Source: an uncultured Lachnospiraceae bacterium
Lineage (GTDB): Bacteria > Bacillota_A > Clostridia > Lachnospirales > Lachnospiraceae
Assembly (NCBI GenBank): GCA_910577835.1
Contig: CAJTOU010000009.1
Location: 1 to 64,000, forward strand
Reading direction: 5' to 3'
Length of the DNA: 64,000 nucleotides
Under the pieces are notes generated by a model. The model ran no database searches and was not told the origin of the DNA. It was given only the letters and a program-made list of their open reading frames with translations. Of this stretch, positions 62,256 to 64,000 are shown one piece after another. Each line of letters starts with the position of its first letter. Position 1 is the first letter of the stretch. Position numbers and translations under genes: made by a program.

Positions 62256-63590
62256 TTAATGTGTTATATTATTCAGCCATTTATATGTCTTATATCTCCA
62301 TGCACTTATAGGTATTTTCAATATCTCATCACTCAGCAGAATCACATAGACAACCATCACCGGCAGTTTTATGATAAATGCAGCTACAAATCCTATTAGA
62401 ATAGAAACACACCACATACATCCTACATCAATATAAAGCCCTATCTTTGTGTCTCCGCCGGCCCGAAATACACCTACTATCATGGTGGTATTAAAAGTCT
62501 GCGCAATAACAAAATATGCCATAACCAACATCATAAGCGATAAATACTGCTCTGCTGTGTCAGTGAGCTCCATTGTCATCATGGCAATCGGCCTTGCGAT
62601 AAGAACAACTAGACTTCCGATAAAGCCGCTGATAATACTCATTTTTACAAATTTACTGCCATATTCTCTCGCCCTTTTCTCATTTCCTTCCCCTATTGTT
62701 TTTCCAAGCATAATCGCTGTGGCGCTCGCAATTCCAAAGGACATTACCATGGCAAGCTGCCGGACTACCTGCGTTACGGAATTTGCCGCTACGGCTGCAC
62801 TTCCCATATGGCCAAGAATCGCTGTAATGGTAGAGCAGCCAAGTCCCCACATTAATTCATTTACAATCACAGGTCCTGAAAATTTTATAAAGTCTTTAAG
62901 AAGCATTTTATTTTCCGTTTTGAAAAAGTGAAACTGAAAACGAAAAACATCATTTATTTTTCTGTCATATAAAATAACCATAAGCAGTTCTATGGCAATC
63001 GCTGCTACTGTTCCAACGGCGGCGCCTCTGATTCCCATCTGAGGTTTTCCGAATATCAGAATAGCATTAATAATTACGTTTACAATCAATCCGGTTAAAT
63101 ATACAACTGTTGATATTTTTACACGCTCCACACTTCGCATAATATTCAAATAAACAATATTTACTGCCATAATCACATAAGAAATACCCACGATTTGCAG
63201 ATATTTGCCACCTTGTGTTATAACCTCCGCGTCGTTGGTGAGTATATGCATAATTGCTCTTGGAAACAGTAAAGTTACAGTGGTAAATACTGCTCCTATG
63301 GCAAGTGAGAACTTAAGCGCAATTCCAAGCACCTTTTCAATTGTACGCACATCGCCTTTTCCCCAATATTGGGCTACCAGTACAGAAGCGCCCGATGTAA
63401 TGCCAAATAAAATAAGGCTCATTACAAACTGTACCTGACTGCCAAGAGAGGCACCTGAGAGTACCTTTTCACCTACCCGCCCAAGCATAATTACATCGGT
63501 AGATGAAATTCCTACGTTTACAAGATTCTGAAGCGCCATTGGGATTACAAGTGACATTACTGATTTATAAAAATTTCTGTTTTCTTGCAT
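62256..63590 (-). CDS. MATE family efflux transporter
   Basis: 444 residues with 12 hydrophobic segments in two homologous halves. SLVIPMALQNLVNVGISSTDVIMLGRVGEKVLSGASLGSQ is the N-terminal signature, and FSGPVIVNELMWGLGCSTITAILGHMG the matching start of the second half. It exports cationic compounds by Na+ or H+ exchange; the substrate is unknown. The upstream region carries a 13-bp tandem repeat immediately before the start codon, and a ribosome binding site is not obvious there. Confidence 0.92.
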   Translation of the reverse strand: MQENRNFYKSVMSLVIPMALQNLVNVGISSTDVIMLGRVGEKVLSGASLGSQVQFVMSLILFGITSGASVLVAQYWGKGDVRTIEKVLGIALKFSLAIGAVFTTVTLLFPRAIMHILTNDAEVITQGGKYLQIVGISYVIMAVNIVYLNIMRSVERVKISTVVYLTGLIVNVIINAILIFGKPQMGIRGAAVGTVAAIAIELLMVILYDRKINDVFRFQFHFFKTENKMLLKDFIKFSGPVIVNELMWGLGCSTITAILGHMGSAAVAANSVTQVVRQLAMVMSFGIASATAIMLGKTIGEGNEKRAREYGSKFVKMSIISGFIGSLVVLIARPIAMMTMELTDTAEQYLSLMMLVMAYFVIAQTFNTTMIVGVFRAGGDTKIGLYIDVGCMWCVSILIGFVAAFIIKLPVMVVYVILLSDEILKIPISAWRYKTYKWLNNITH

Positions 63591-63596
63591 ATTATA

Positions 63597-63661
63597 TTAC
63601 CTTATTGTGTTACCTTATTGTGTTACCTTGTTATATTATCTTGTTGTGTTACCTTGTTATC
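63597..63661. repeat. 13-bp tandem repeat, five units, upstream of the MATE gene
   Basis: Units start at 63597, 63610, 63623, 63636 and 63649 (TTACCTTATTGTG twice, then variants TTACCTTGTTATA, TTATCTTGTTGTG, TTACCTTGTTATC). On the minus strand each unit contains AAGGTAA, so the repeat also supplies weak ribosome-binding-like GG-containing motifs just before the ATG at 63590. Confidence 0.85.
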
Positions 63662-63782
63662 ATATCTGTCATTACATTTGGTTATCATACCATTTTATTT
63701 GCAATTCAGCTCCAAACATATTTATCAAACTACCACTCTTTTCTTAATTTGTCAAGCAGCATAATTAGATGATAAATTTATT

Positions 63783-63806
63783 GCCCATAGCCATAAGGCT
63801 ATGAGC
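63783..63806 (-). terminator. Hairpin after the toxin gene
   Basis: GC-c-CATAGCC (63783-63792) pairs with GGCTATG-a-GC (63797-63806), loop ATAA. It lies 37 bases past the toxin stop on the minus strand. The rest of 63662-63842 shows nothing further. Confidence 0.5.
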
Positions 63807-63842
63807 ATAGTATAATAGAATTTACTATGAATATAGTATGTT

Positions 63843-64000
63843 TTATTTTCCAAATAAATCAACGCGACTTCCAGTAGCAGTAGCTGAAAGAATAAGCGTA
63901 TCTTCAAAAATTTGATACATAAGTAGCCAATCTGGCTCTATATGACATTCCCGAAAATCATGAAGATTATCTGTAAGCTGATGGTCTCTATACTGAATTG
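63843..64000 (-). CDS. YafQ/RelE-family toxin, C-terminal part
   Basis: A minus-strand frame runs from the window edge to a stop at 63843-63845, giving about 51 C-terminal residues. RDHQLTDN, FRECHIEPDWLLMYQI and SATATGSRVDLFGK match the YafQ-type mRNA interferases (pattern …DH.L.g…..R..hi.pDWlLiY……l…r.GsH.dLF). The catalytic His of DHQL and the Arg in GSR are kept, while the usual GSH is GSR. The N-terminus and any antitoxin gene lie beyond the window. Confidence 0.75.
   Translation of the reverse strand, partial: IQYRDHQLTDNLHDFRECHIEPDWLLMYQIFEDTLILSATATGSRVDLFGK

Overview
The window looks like a chromosome segment from a low-GC Gram-positive gut anaerobe, most likely Clostridia of the Lachnospiraceae type. 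The evidence is the A+T-rich coding, strong AGGAGG-type ribosome binding sites, the MetY / Rrf2 / Hsp33 / KtrAB gene complement, GH51 arabinofuranosidases and long ABC-FtsX fusion proteins. The genus assignment is inference; no rRNA or tRNA gene is visible.

Layout. 1-684: 3' end of an asparagine synthetase. 769-2654: DHH phosphoesterase plus a small partner. 2797-12084: arabinan/arabinoxylan side-chain use, with a cytosolic GH51 enzyme, a secreted GH51 lipoprotein and a divergent AraC regulator, interrupted by a nitronate-monooxygenase-like enzyme and two small membrane proteins. 12308-22482: housekeeping genes (chemoreceptor, M32 carboxypeptidase, YdcF-like protein, Rrf2 regulator, MetY, methyltransferase, Hsp33, cold-shock protein, unknown membrane protein) and a candidate small RNA at about 18611-18895. 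22549-32556: four consecutive ATPase-FtsX fusion ABC proteins arranged as two duplicated pairs. 32858-36045: ThiC and a phosphoglucomutase. 36240-51033: an AbiH remnant, then a leftward exopolysaccharide (EPS) locus with five glycosyltransferases, a polymerase, a flippase and decorating enzymes, headed by a tyrosine recombinase. 53112-59776: tetrapyrrole operon (SirC, HemB, HemL, HemA, and a fused HemC-CobA-HemD). 60024-62021: KtrB/KtrA potassium uptake. 62256-63590: MATE exporter. 63843-64000: 3' end of a YafQ-like toxin gene.

The most interesting part is the head of the EPS locus. Upstream of the recombinase, a perfect 15-bp inverted repeat (51272-51286 and 51623-51637) brackets 336 bp that contain a good sigma-70-type promoter. 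As written, this promoter points rightward, away from the EPS genes and toward a highly charged unknown protein. Inversion would aim it at the recombinase and EPS operon. This is the architecture of a phase-variable invertible promoter. Several lesions suggest decay or an OFF state in this strain: the recombinase has Ala where tyrosine recombinases carry the first catalytic Arg; a mannose-1-phosphate guanylyltransferase is reduced to about 175 bp; the pyruvyltransferase gene has a frame break and apparent internal loss; and an SDR gene has an in-frame amber stop.

Other points for follow-up are the HemC-CobA-HemD triple fusion with a low-complexity insert, micro-repeats at the start of thiC, 13-bp and 14-bp tandem repeats upstream of the MATE and rrf2 genes, and three related GGG(A/C)CTGTC / AGGAGCTGTC long hairpins in intergenic spaces.
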